The notes below the pieces were generated by a model that saw nothing but the letters and a program-made list of their open reading frames with translations, was not told where the DNA came from and did not search any database. Shown in pieces: positions 6,344 to 13,070 of a stretch of 13,815 bases of DNA; within the stretch, counting starts at the first letter, position 1, and each line of letters starts with the position of its first letter. Both the position numbers and the translations under genes were made by a program. Source of the DNA: Patescibacteria group bacterium (GTDB lineage: Bacteria; Patescibacteriota; JABMPQ01; JAHIRA01); contig JAHIRA010000091.1 in the NCBI GenBank assembly GCA_018818905.1, forward strand, positions 1-13,815, written 5' to 3'.

Positions 6344-6589
6344 CTATACCCTTTTTAGTAGAAAAAGTCCAGCTCTTTTACTGACCTCAATTATTACCAA
6401 GGCTAATTCAAGATAATCATCAGCTCCATAAAATATACCAACAACCAGAGCCAAAAGGATAACGAATGAGAAAATATCAGAGATGTTCTTTATTTTTTTC
6501 TGGAATCTAAAAGCCCCTGCTAAAGCAGGGGCTTTTTTGACAAAAGCTTGATTTGTCTTTCTCCGTCTATGATGCTGGGTGTGCTTCAT
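6344..6589 (-). CDS. Doubtful small membrane ORF containing a hairpin
   Basis: The 81-codon frame begins with a very basic, histidine-rich stretch (MKHTQHHRRRKTN) and then encodes KKAPALAGAF. That decapeptide is the reading of the palindrome at 6509-6536 and is typical of ORFs called across terminators. The second half (about residues 40-81) is a believable membrane helix (DIFSFVILLALVVGIFYGA) with a basic end. I chose ATG 6589 over a TTG at 6616 because the latter lies inside another terminator hairpin. No SD site or homologous family is recognised. The hydrophobic part has no ATG, GTG or TTG of its own early enough, so either the whole frame is real, or it is a decayed or chance frame over regulatory sequence. 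Confidence is low. Confidence 0.38.
   Translation of the reverse strand: MKHTQHHRRRKTNQAFVKKAPALAGAFRFQKKIKNISDIFSFVILLALVVGIFYGADDYLELALVIIEVSKRAGLFLLKRV
6509..6538 (+). terminator. GC-rich hairpin with T-run, best oriented on the plus strand
   Basis: Bases 6509-6521 and 6524-6536 are perfect complements (13 bp, core GCCCCTGC/GCAGGGGC) around a very short loop. On the plus strand the stem is followed by six T, while on the minus strand only four follow. It could end plus-strand read-through from the permease gene, which has no terminator of its own, or act as a second minus-strand terminator after the one at 6602-6623. It lies inside the small ORF at 6344-6589. Confidence 0.6.
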
Positions 6590-6601
6590 AAACAAATAAT
6601 T

Positions 6602-6623
6602 AAAAAAAGGCCACAATGGCCTT
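6602..6623 (-). terminator. Rho-independent terminator downstream of the surface-protein gene and mini-ORF
   Basis: On the minus strand AAGGCCA and TGGCCTT (6617-6623 and 6607-6613) form a 7-bp stem with a 3-base loop. The last two stem bases and the five T that follow make a run of seven T. The stop codon of the mini-ORF (6622-6624) overlaps the start of the stem. It can end transcripts from the pyr operon/surface protein and from the promoter at 6666-6695. Confidence 0.68.
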
Positions 6624-6657
6624 AGAAAAAAGTGTAATAGTTTTTTTGGTGTTTCAT
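6622..6657 (-). CDS. Candidate 11-residue leader peptide (MKHQKNYYTFF)
   Basis: This mini-ORF is too short for standard gene calling. It reads MKHQKNYYTFF and stops at a TAA that forms the first bases of the terminator stem at 6607-6623. Its ATG lies eight bases after the -10 box of a good promoter, so it would be translated from a nearly leaderless transcript. Promoter, tiny peptide with paired Tyr-Tyr and Phe-Phe codons, then an intrinsic terminator is the arrangement of an attenuator. It may also be chance within a short terminated RNA. Confidence 0.3.
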   Translation of the reverse strand: MKHQKNYYTFF

Positions 6658-6665
6658 CTACTTAT

Positions 6666-6695
6666 ATTGTAGCAGAAAGCATCTTGTTTTGTAAA
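6666..6695 (-). promoter_or_regulatory. Promoter with extended -10, upstream of the mini-ORF
   Basis: On the minus strand TTTACA (6690-6695, 5/6) is followed by an 18-base spacer and TACAAT (6666-6671, 5/6), preceded by TGC, which makes an extended -10. The expected transcription start is about 6659-6660, just before the mini-ORF ATG at 6657. It lies just past the stop of the surface-protein gene (6702) and faces the membrane-protein genes. Confidence 0.52.
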
Positions 6696-6701
6696 GCTAT
6701 T

Positions 6702-9269
6702 TTACTCTTCCTCGCCTTGCACCTCCATGCCAATATCTGTATCTACTAATTTCTCTTTGGCGCTAATTTTCTGCCATTTGCCCGGAAGCTGGTAGCCTTC
6801 TTTGTCACTTGTTAGGAGATATTCTTTTTTCTGGGCTAGAAAGCCATATCTTCCTCTTCTGTCAGTTACATCGGCAGCCACCAAACGCCCATGGGTGGGC
6901 TCAAAAAGCCTGACCACTGCTCGAGAAAGCTTCTTCCTTGAGCTCTTGTCAAAGACCGAACCATAGGCATTTTTTCTACCCAGAAGACTTAAACGCCAGA
7001 AAAGCGCCCATGAAAGGACGTTGGCAATAAAAACAAGGAAAGAAAAAGACGAAGGCGAGATAACATATGCCAGCAGAGAACCAATCGGACCAACAAAAGT
7101 TAGGGCGTTACTGACTGCTCTGAAAAATCTTCCGTAGACAATTTTCTTGTTGTCAACTCCTAGGTTTTCTTGACTCTGAACGGAGTAAGAATTTAAGTCA
7201 GCCACAAGGGTTTTTTCTACCCTAGCGTTACTATTGCCTGGCATATAAACCCCCTCCTTGAGATCAAGAGGGATATCGAGAGCAATGACAGTATCTTTTT
7301 TGCTTTTTTCTTTAGTCTCGCTCTGGGTGACAAAAGTCTCACCAAAATAGAGGTTTTCATAGTCACCATCATGTTCTTTGGCGGTTACCAAAGTCGATGG
7401 GAAAATAAAATTATCTTTCCTAGCTTCTATTCTGACTTCTATGTCTGACTCAGTTAAGAAAAAATATCGTCCTTCAGATCCGGTTACTTTGGTTTCCAAA
7501 ATCTTGTCAGTCTTGGCATCTATAAGCCTAACAATGACCAAATCTAGGGGTTCTTTACTAAGTGCGCTATAGACAATTCCCCATCTCTTGATTTTCCTTC
7601 GTGAAAAAATACTTACTGGAAAGAAGAACATTTGAAGCCCCTGTTGAACGAAGTATTGAAGCAATGGTAAGGCTGTAGTCGCAATTGGGAGAGCCATTAA
7701 TAATCCAGCAATAGTTGACGCCGTTGAAAGCGGTAGGAAAATAAATTGATTTACATTCTGAACCGCCGAGTTGGTTCTAAGACCACGATAGTATTTTTGA
7801 ATGTTGCTGAAGAAAGGATTAATAACACGTGAATAATAATCAGAACTAGAAATAAGCCTGGCAGCGTCTCTTAGCGCATCAAGCAGAACATCTGGCCCAC
7901 GCTTTTTATACACTGCTTTACTGGGAGTTATGGTCGGACCAGTTAGATTCTGTTCTGGCAAAGCCACTGGTTCTTCTTCTAATTCGACAGCCGCCACTCT
8001 TTCAGTATAGAAGCCAAAGTCAACATCTGTCTTTTTTTCAAGGCTTGTTGGCAGTAGAATGGGTGACAAGTTATTGGAAGAGGAAAGCTCGTATCCTTCA
8101 GGATAATCTTCGGGAGAAATAATGACAAGATAATGCCCACTTGAGAGATTGGTAAATGAATAACTTCCATTGATACCAGAAACTGCTACCGACAAATAAC
8201 TGTCTCGGCCATCAAACTCCCGGTCCTTGTTGTTGTCCCGATATAGCTTCAGAAGAACCTCGGAAATACCAGCTTCATTCTGATTTATAGTCTGACTTCT
8301 ATTACTGTCATTGAAAACTGTTCCCGATATTTCACCTAGAACAATGCCATTAAAGACAACTGTATTAGAGGAAGCAATTAATTCTCCGGAAGAGGAGTTG
8401 GCTGTGACAAAATTGGAGATAGCCACATCCTTGGCCATATCTTCTTTGACTCTAGCAACAAAAGTTAGTGTTCCTCGTTGTCCAATCTCAAGGCGACTAA
8501 GCCTTACGATGATGGCATTATTTATCAAACTAACCTCATCATCGCCATCACGATCTGTCTTTTGCGTACCATTTAGCTTCAAGCTACCCTCGACATAGTC
8601 AAAAGATGTGTCGATATAGTCTGAAAGAGAAATATTTGTAAAGGCCATTGTACCCTGGTTTTCGTACTCGATTGTAAACTCCAGCACTTCTCCCGGATAA
8701 ATAGTGTTTCCGGTATCTTCATCTGCGCGTGAGGATTCCAAAATTATGGCAGAAAATTGAGCAAAAATTATCGCCAGGGTAACACCAACAATGACTGTAA
8801 TTAAAACCCTATTCCTACGAAAAATTACAAAAGAATTTCTCCATGTTCCTTGTTGATCTACTCGATATGTTTCCAGGAAGGCAAGCGAGGGCTTTTTTAA
8901 CAAGTACTGACAGGTCAGTAAAAAGTGTGAAACTCCTTCTTTCAGAATTGAGACTGACACAGAAAAAAGGCCTTGTTTTTCTTTTTGTCTTTCTATTTTG
9001 TAGGCTGCCTTAAAAAGAAGATAAAACCATAGAGCCGTGACAGCAGCTATGGTTAGAACAAAAATTAATTCAAAGGCAAAAAACCCCTGATCTGATCTAA
9101 AGGCTTGAGCCAAAAAAGAGCTGCTCTTAATTCCACCGATATCCAGGGCCTCTTTTTTGATATAGCTTTTGCTAAGACGTACTTCCCCTTCACCTTCAGG
9201 GAAGGTATCAACTGACTGTCTAATGGCTAGCGCAGGCAAAGCAAAAACAGTGATTACAAAAATCACCAA
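6702..9269 (-). CDS. Large membrane-anchored surface protein with DUF11-like, SdrD_B-like and two carboxypeptidase-regulatory-like domains
   Basis: At least 855 residues. The N-terminus ends in a signal-peptide-like stretch (VIFVITVFALPALA). Membrane helices follow at about 64-88 and 155-177, and paired helices lie at about 508-550 and 720-762. Residues 184-308 look like a DUF11 beta domain (YPGEVLEFTIEYENQG). Residues 313-420 form an SdrD_B/Cna-B-like domain (GEISGTVFNDSN, calcium-type DNNKDREFDGRD, GSYSFTNLSSGHY). Residues 563-645 and 768-850 are carboxypeptidase-regulatory-like folds (TGSEGRYFF; DRRGRYGFL). The listed start is a TTG without an SD site. In the same frame upstream codons give GRKQLLVALL, completing a proper signal peptide, but the SD-backed ATG at 9298 is one base out of frame, so the true gene is probably 6702-9298 with a missing base. 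It follows pyrF by under 40 bases. Likely role: cell-envelope structure or adhesion; the exact function is unknown. Confidence 0.85.
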   Translation of the reverse strand: MVIFVITVFALPALAIRQSVDTFPEGEGEVRLSKSYIKKEALDIGGIKSSSFLAQAFRSDQGFFAFELIFVLTIAAVTALWFYLLFKAAYKIERQKEKQGLFSVSVSILKEGVSHFLLTCQYLLKKPSLAFLETYRVDQQGTWRNSFVIFRRNRVLITVIVGVTLAIIFAQFSAIILESSRADEDTGNTIYPGEVLEFTIEYENQGTMAFTNISLSDYIDTSFDYVEGSLKLNGTQKTDRDGDDEVSLINNAIIVRLSRLEIGQRGTLTFVARVKEDMAKDVAISNFVTANSSSGELIASSNTVVFNGIVLGEISGTVFNDSNRSQTINQNEAGISEVLLKLYRDNNKDREFDGRDSYLSVAVSGINGSYSFTNLSSGHYLVIISPEDYPEGYELSSSNNLSPILLPTSLEKKTDVDFGFYTERVAAVELEEEPVALPEQNLTGPTITPSKAVYKKRGPDVLLDALRDAARLISSSDYYSRVINPFFSNIQKYYRGLRTNSAVQNVNQFIFLPLSTASTIAGLLMALPIATTALPLLQYFVQQGLQMFFFPVSIFSRRKIKRWGIVYSALSKEPLDLVIVRLIDAKTDKILETKVTGSEGRYFFLTESDIEVRIEARKDNFIFPSTLVTAKEHDGDYENLYFGETFVTQSETKEKSKKDTVIALDIPLDLKEGVYMPGNSNARVEKTLVADLNSYSVQSQENLGVDNKKIVYGRFFRAVSNALTFVGPIGSLLAYVISPSSFSFLVFIANVLSWALFWRLSLLGRKNAYGSVFDKSSRKKLSRAVVRLFEPTHGRLVAADVTDRRGRYGFLAQKKEYLLTSDKEGYQLPGKWQKISAKEKLVDTDIGMEVQGEEE

Positions 9270-9295
9270 AAGAGCAACTAGAAGTTGTTTTCTTC

Positions 9296-9308
9296 CATCA
9301 AGTCTCCT
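9296..9308 (-). promoter_or_regulatory. Ribosome binding site and likely native start of the surface protein, out of frame by one base
   Basis: On the minus strand AGGAG (9304-9308) is followed by five bases and an ATG (9296-9298). That ATG reads only MEENNF before a TAG at 9278-9280. Adding one A in the A4 run (plus-strand T-run 9288-9291) would join it to the surface-protein frame as MEEKQLLVALLVIF. This is one of the few good SD sites in the window. Confidence 0.55.
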
Positions 9309-9334
9309 AATTGTTTTATTTTAATTTCTCTTTT

Positions 9335-10108
9335 CTAGGTTTGATATCCAGCTAACCTGTATTCTTCAGCCGTTTTTTCCGGATTGTCTGATTCGTATAT
9401 ACCTCGGCCAACAATAATAACGTCACTGCCGGCCTGAACAACATCTTGAGGAGTTGAGTAGCGCTGTCCCATAGCGTCACCGCCAGCAGCCAGTTTCACG
9501 CCAGGAGTCATAATTACAAAATCATCACCGGCAATAGCTCGAAGCTCTTCAAGTTCCGAAACTTTACTGGAACCAATGAAACCGGTGACAAAATCTGGGT
9601 ATTTCCTAGCCATTTCAACAGACTTTCTTGTGTATTCACCAGTGGCCAAGGTTCCTTCCGGCGTCATTTGAGCCAGGAGTATGAGCCCTCTTGGCTCGGA
9701 TTGATTCATGGCTATCTCTCTTAGGCCCTCAATTATACCGGGTCCTGGAACAGTGTGAGCGTTGACGATGTCGGCCCAATCGGCGATATGATAAATACCT
9801 TTTTGATACTGAAGCATGACTGTGTTACCAATATCGGCAAACTTTCTATCTTCAAAGATAAGAAAGTTATGTTTTCTGGAAAGTTCCTTTATTTGGCTCG
9901 GAAAATCGGGCGTATAATCCTCAATGATATCAACATGGAGCTTGAGAAGGCAAATCTTGGGACCTAATGTATCAGCAAGTTCAAGAATTCGCTCTGATTT
10001 GGTTTCGTCACAAGACAAAGCCAGGTTCGTTTCTTTTTCTAGAATAATCTCAAAAAGTTTCTTGCTTAGAGGGTTCTGAAATTTGCTAATTCTACCTCTG
10101 TAATCCAT
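9335..10108 (-). CDS. pyrF: Orotidine-5'-phosphate decarboxylase, URA3-like type
   Basis: This enzyme catalyses the last step of de novo UMP synthesis, decarboxylating OMP to UMP. The 257-residue TIM-barrel enzyme closely follows the eukaryotic URA3 pattern rather than the short bacterial PyrF pattern: NPLSKKLFEIILEKETNLA, LGPKICLLKLHVDII, FLIFEDRKFADIGNTV, WADIVNAHTVPGPGI, RGLILLAQM, LATGEYT, IMTPGVKL and GSDVIIVGRGIY. The catalytic residues are present: K56 (KLHVD), D87, K89 and D92 (EDRKFAD). D34 matches the substrate-ribose aspartate, and the phosphate-gripping GQRYS and VGRG are near the end. The gene is the fifth of the pyr operon, 11 bases after the pyrE stop, and has no SD site. A TGG-TATAAT extended -10 overlaps the pyrE end and could give a near-leaderless extra transcript. 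Confidence 0.97.
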   Translation of the reverse strand: MDYRGRISKFQNPLSKKLFEIILEKETNLALSCDETKSERILELADTLGPKICLLKLHVDIIEDYTPDFPSQIKELSRKHNFLIFEDRKFADIGNTVMLQYQKGIYHIADWADIVNAHTVPGPGIIEGLREIAMNQSEPRGLILLAQMTPEGTLATGEYTRKSVEMARKYPDFVTGFIGSSKVSELEELRAIAGDDFVIMTPGVKLAAGGDAMGQRYSTPQDVVQAGSDVIIVGRGIYESDNPEKTAEEYRLAGYQT

Positions 10109-10119
10109 GGGTGTTTGTC

Positions 10120-10794
10120 TTAAATTATACCAAATTCTACTAGGTATCGTTCAATTTTTGCTTTTTCCTTGGGACCTAGATAAACTTGACCGCCTATATT
10201 GCGATTGTAGAGAATTTCAAGAACCTCTCTGATACATATAATACCATAAACTGGGATTCCTAGCTTATCTATAAAGTTTGCAATAGCATTTTCTCCATCT
10301 TTATTTGTTTCTTGCCTATCAAGGGCAATGACCACACCTTTTTGTTCAACTTTGGCGTAGTCTTCAAACAATTCCACCATTTCGACCTTGGTGTCGCCTG
10401 TTGTAAAAACATCGTCTAGCATAACAACTCTATCCCCATCTTTAATATCGGAGCCCACAAGAAAGCCCTTCTCGGCATGATCTTTGGCTTCTTTGCGATT
10501 AAATGAGTAGCGCTTATCTATATCAAAGTCATTTGCTAGAGAAATAACGGTGGTAACAGCTAGGGGCACGCCTTTGTAGGCTGGTCCAAAAACAACATCA
10601 AAATCTTCTCCAAAAAACTCTTTGAGGGCACTGGCATAAAAATAACCGAGACGAGAAATACTTTTCCCGGTTTCAAAACCACCGGTATTAAGAAAGTAAG
10701 GTGATTTACGACCGCTTTTGAGCATAAATTCGCCAAAGCTTAAAGCGCCACTAGTGACCAGAAACTCGGCAAATTCTACTTTGTAGTCTTGCAT
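10120..10794 (-). CDS. pyrE: Orotate phosphoribosyltransferase
   Basis: This enzyme joins orotate to PRPP to give OMP. The 224-residue type I phosphoribosyltransferase shows the orotate-side LKSGRKSPYFLNTG (25-38), GPAYKGVPLA (70-79), the mobile-loop SFNRKEAKDH (97-106) and the PRPP signature VVMLDDVFTTGDT (123-135). Length and motifs fit the enterobacterial/yeast-type enzyme with a normal C-terminus. In this family the loop usually continues DHGEGG; here it reads DHAEKG, a mild difference. The gene follows pyrD after a 72-base gap, the longest in the operon, which contains a direct repeat (10821-10843). No SD site is present before its ATG. Its stop overlaps the candidate -10 box of pyrF. 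Identity is secure. Confidence 0.97.
   Translation of the reverse strand: MQDYKVEFAEFLVTSGALSFGEFMLKSGRKSPYFLNTGGFETGKSISRLGYFYASALKEFFGEDFDVVFGPAYKGVPLAVTTVISLANDFDIDKRYSFNRKEAKDHAEKGFLVGSDIKDGDRVVMLDDVFTTGDTKVEMVELFEDYAKVEQKGVVIALDRQETNKDGENAIANFIDKLGIPVYGIICIREVLEILYNRNIGGQVYLGPKEKAKIERYLVEFGII
10124..10154 (-). promoter_or_regulatory. Candidate internal promoter before pyrF (extended -10)
   Basis: On the minus strand a perfect TATAAT (10124-10129) is preceded by TGG, making an extended -10. A TTGAAC (10149-10154) sits 19 bases upstream, a long spacer. The last codons and stop of pyrE overlap the box. The pyrF ATG is 15 bases downstream of the -10, so the leader would be only 8-9 bases without an SD site. 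Confidence 0.38.
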
Positions 10795-10820
10795 ACTATT
10801 TTTGATTACTAAAATTAATT

Positions 10821-10843
10821 AAATGCGTGACTAAAATGCGTGA
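10821..10843. repeat. 10-bp direct repeat in the pyrD-pyrE gap
   Basis: AAATGCGTGA occurs at 10821-10830 and again at 10834-10843, a 13-base period, in an otherwise AT-rich gap of 72 bases. On the transcribed strand it reads TCACGCATTT twice. It may be an operator or a chance duplication. No hairpin terminator was seen in the gap. Confidence 0.4.
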
Positions 10844-10866
10844 GCCAAGTATCATATCTTTTTGTG

Positions 10867-11778
10867 TCACCTGTGTGCTAAACCAATTAGATCTGAAACA
10901 TTTTTGTACTTTTCTTGAATTAGATATGTTTCAACTTCTTCTGATAATTTATCAAAAATTGTTAGTCCACATTTGTATGTTACTGAGCCAATACCGACCA
11001 GAGTTGCTCCCACCATCATCATTTCTAGCACATCGTTTCTAGTCTCTACCCCTCCAAGCCCAATAATTGGCAAATCAACTTCCTTGAAAATATCAAATAC
11101 ACATCTTTGGGCCACTGGTCTAATGGCTGCTCCAGAGACACCACCAACTCCATTCGTTATCCTAGGTTTCTTGGTTTTAAGATCAAGCAGCAATCCAGGT
11201 CCCACAGTGTTAATGGCAGTTAAACCGTCTGCTCCTCCCTCCTGGGCCGCCTTAGCCGTCTCTACAATTCTAGGGACATTGGGAGATAGTTTGACAAAAA
11301 CAGGCTTGGATGAGTTCCTTTTAACCGCTCGAGTGATTTCTTCGACCTTGCCATTATCAAAAGCAAAAGGTAGACCAAACTCTTTTTGCACATTGGGACA
11401 AGAGATGTTGACCTCCAAAAAATCCGCCTCACTTTTGGAGGCTTCTTTGGCTACAGCAGCAAATTCTGATACTTCTTTGCCAAATATACTAAAAAAAATA
11501 GGCGCGTCTGTTTCAGCCTTGATTCTATTAACACTAGCTATCTCTTCTTTGACGCCATGGTTTTTGAGCCCAACAGCGTTAATATATCCAGCCTCAAATG
11601 GAGCGAAATTTGGCGCAGGATGACCTTCTTTGCCTTTCAAATTGGTGGATTTGGTTGTAACTGCAGCACAACCCCGTTTAAGTGAATTGAGAAGAACTGC
11701 TTCATTGGAATTCATTATTCCGGAAGCTAGAACAAAAGGATTTTTGAATTCTATGCCCAATATTTTTTGCCTAAGCAT
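10867..11778 (-). CDS. pyrD: Dihydroorotate dehydrogenase, class 1B-like catalytic subunit
   Basis: This enzyme oxidises dihydroorotate to orotate using FMN. The 303-residue TIM-barrel protein has the class 1 cysteine base C127 in NISCPNV, the flavin/substrate lysines in TTKST (41-45) and FVKLSPNV (161-168), and the phosphate-binding glycines GGVSG (212-216) and GLGGVET (240-246). Overall it matches the PyrDB pattern of Bacillus, which normally works with the iron-sulfur/FAD subunit PyrK to pass electrons to NAD. No pyrK is in this window; it may lie elsewhere, or another acceptor is used. There is no N-terminal membrane extension, so it is a cytosolic class 1 enzyme rather than class 2. The ATG is two bases after the pyrC stop, with no SD site, so it is probably translationally coupled. 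The class 1B over 1A call is from overall resemblance. Confidence 0.95.
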   Translation of the reverse strand: MLRQKILGIEFKNPFVLASGIMNSNEAVLLNSLKRGCAAVTTKSTNLKGKEGHPAPNFAPFEAGYINAVGLKNHGVKEEIASVNRIKAETDAPIFFSIFGKEVSEFAAVAKEASKSEADFLEVNISCPNVQKEFGLPFAFDNGKVEEITRAVKRNSSKPVFVKLSPNVPRIVETAKAAQEGGADGLTAINTVGPGLLLDLKTKKPRITNGVGGVSGAAIRPVAQRCVFDIFKEVDLPIIGLGGVETRNDVLEMMMVGATLVGIGSVTYKCGLTIFDKLSEEVETYLIQEKYKNVSDLIGLAHR

Positions 11779-11780
11779 GG

Positions 11781-13067
11781 CTAGATGTTTAAATTGATGA
11801 AATGTCCTTCAATCATAATTTTTTCAGCTCTTCCTTTCAACTTCCACCCATGGAAAGGCGTATTGCGGCCTTTGCTTTTGAAAGCATTTTTATTTACTGT
11901 CCATTCTTTTTCGGGATCAATAACTGTGATATCAGCATCTGCCCCGGGAGCCAAAGTGCCCTTGTTTTGGAGGCCAGAAATTTGAGCTGGATTGTGGCTC
12001 ATTAGCTGTACCATTCTTTGATAGTCAATAATCCCCTTGTGGACCAAAAAAGTTAGAACCAAGCCCAAACTTGTCTCTAGGCCAACAATACCATTTTCAC
12101 AATTCTCAAACTCCAGATCCTTTTCTACTAGTAAGTGAGGAGCATGGTCACTTGTAATAGCATCGATGGTCCCATCAGCAAGCCTTCTCTTGATAGCTTC
12201 CAGTTCAGCTTTTTCTCTAATAGGCGGGTTCATCTTCAGCTTTGGATCATAATTTTCAAGGAGGGTTTCGTCCAGCGTAAAAAATTGAGGACAGGTGTCA
12301 CAAGTGACTTCTAGCCCCTTTTCCCGACCCTGAGAAACTAGCAAAGCCGAAGTTTCCGTATTGATATGGGTTATGTGAAGCTTGACTCCAGCCAATCTAG
12401 CAATTTCAATGTTGCGGGCAATTGCCACTTCCTCAGCTTCCTTGGGCTTCCCCGGAAGACCAAGCTTGGTTGACATATAACCTTCATTCATGGCCCACTC
12501 TGTGCCAGCCAAATCAGGGTCTTCACTATGAGAAAAAACTGGCATCCCTAGTTCAGAAGCATATTCAAAAGCGTGTCTCAAAACCCCAGAGTTTGGCACG
12601 TCCACCCCATCGTCAGATAAGGCAATCGCTCCAGCTTTCTTGAGGTCAGCTATTTCTGACATTTCCTGGCCCTGCCCTTTTTTTGTAATATTGGCCACAC
12701 TATAGATATTAACCACTGCTTCTTTCCTAGCCTTTGAATTGACGTACTCAATAACTGTTTGATTATCAGCCACAGGGCTGGTATTGGGCATGCCAAAGAT
12801 AGTAGTAAAGCCGCCAGCCGCAGCTGCCTCGGAACAGGTTTTGATAGTCTCTTTATCCTCTCGACCTGGCTCTCTAAGATGAACATGCATATCAATTAGC
12901 CCCGGGGTAACAATCTTGCCCTTGGCATCAATAATCTCGCTCTCTTCTTCTGAGACATTCTTCTTAAGAGCTTTGATTTTGTTTTTTTCTATAATCACAT
13001 CCAACACTTCATCAAGACCTTGGCTTGGATCAACTACTCGACCATTTTTGATAATTATCTTTGACAT
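11781..13067 (-). CDS. pyrC: Dihydroorotase, class I (Bacillus PyrC type)
   Basis: This enzyme closes carbamoyl-aspartate to dihydroorotate. The 428-residue amidohydrolase carries the metal and substrate motifs in order: DMHVHLREPG (59-68; H61, H63, substrate R65), FGMPNT (91-96), ALSDDGVD (149-156, with the Asp that replaces the carboxylated lysine in this class), FSHSED (178-183, H180), HITHINT (231-237, H234) and TSDHAPH (305-311, D307). The C-terminal NKGTLAPGADADITVIDP is the usual composite beta-domain of cyclic amidohydrolases. Length and motifs fit class I rather than the ~340-residue E. coli form. The ATG is three bases after the pyrB stop (TAG TTT ATG), without an SD site, so it is probably coupled to pyrB. 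Nothing suggests an inactive subunit. An allantoinase or hydantoinase reading is excluded in practice by the pyr neighbours. Confidence 0.96.
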   Translation of the reverse strand: MSKIIIKNGRVVDPSQGLDEVLDVIIEKNKIKALKKNVSEEESEIIDAKGKIVTPGLIDMHVHLREPGREDKETIKTCSEAAAAGGFTTIFGMPNTSPVADNQTVIEYVNSKARKEAVVNIYSVANITKKGQGQEMSEIADLKKAGAIALSDDGVDVPNSGVLRHAFEYASELGMPVFSHSEDPDLAGTEWAMNEGYMSTKLGLPGKPKEAEEVAIARNIEIARLAGVKLHITHINTETSALLVSQGREKGLEVTCDTCPQFFTLDETLLENYDPKLKMNPPIREKAELEAIKRRLADGTIDAITSDHAPHLLVEKDLEFENCENGIVGLETSLGLVLTFLVHKGIIDYQRMVQLMSHNPAQISGLQNKGTLAPGADADITVIDPEKEWTVNKNAFKSKGRNTPFHGWKLKGRAEKIMIEGHFINLNI

Positions 13068-13070
13068 AAA

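Noticed and set aside
6590-6616. TTG start of the small ORF at 6616
   Set aside because: It lies inside the terminator loop and T-run, with no SD site; ATG 6589 is the more sensible start.
8311-8598. Plus-strand open frame of 95 codons
   Set aside because: It is antisense to the DUF11-like domain of the surface protein, has no start signals and resembles no family.
10973-11623. Long plus-strand open frame of 216 codons
   Set aside because: It lies antisense within pyrD, whose motifs are intact; the translation has no recognisable family and reflects codon bias of the true gene.
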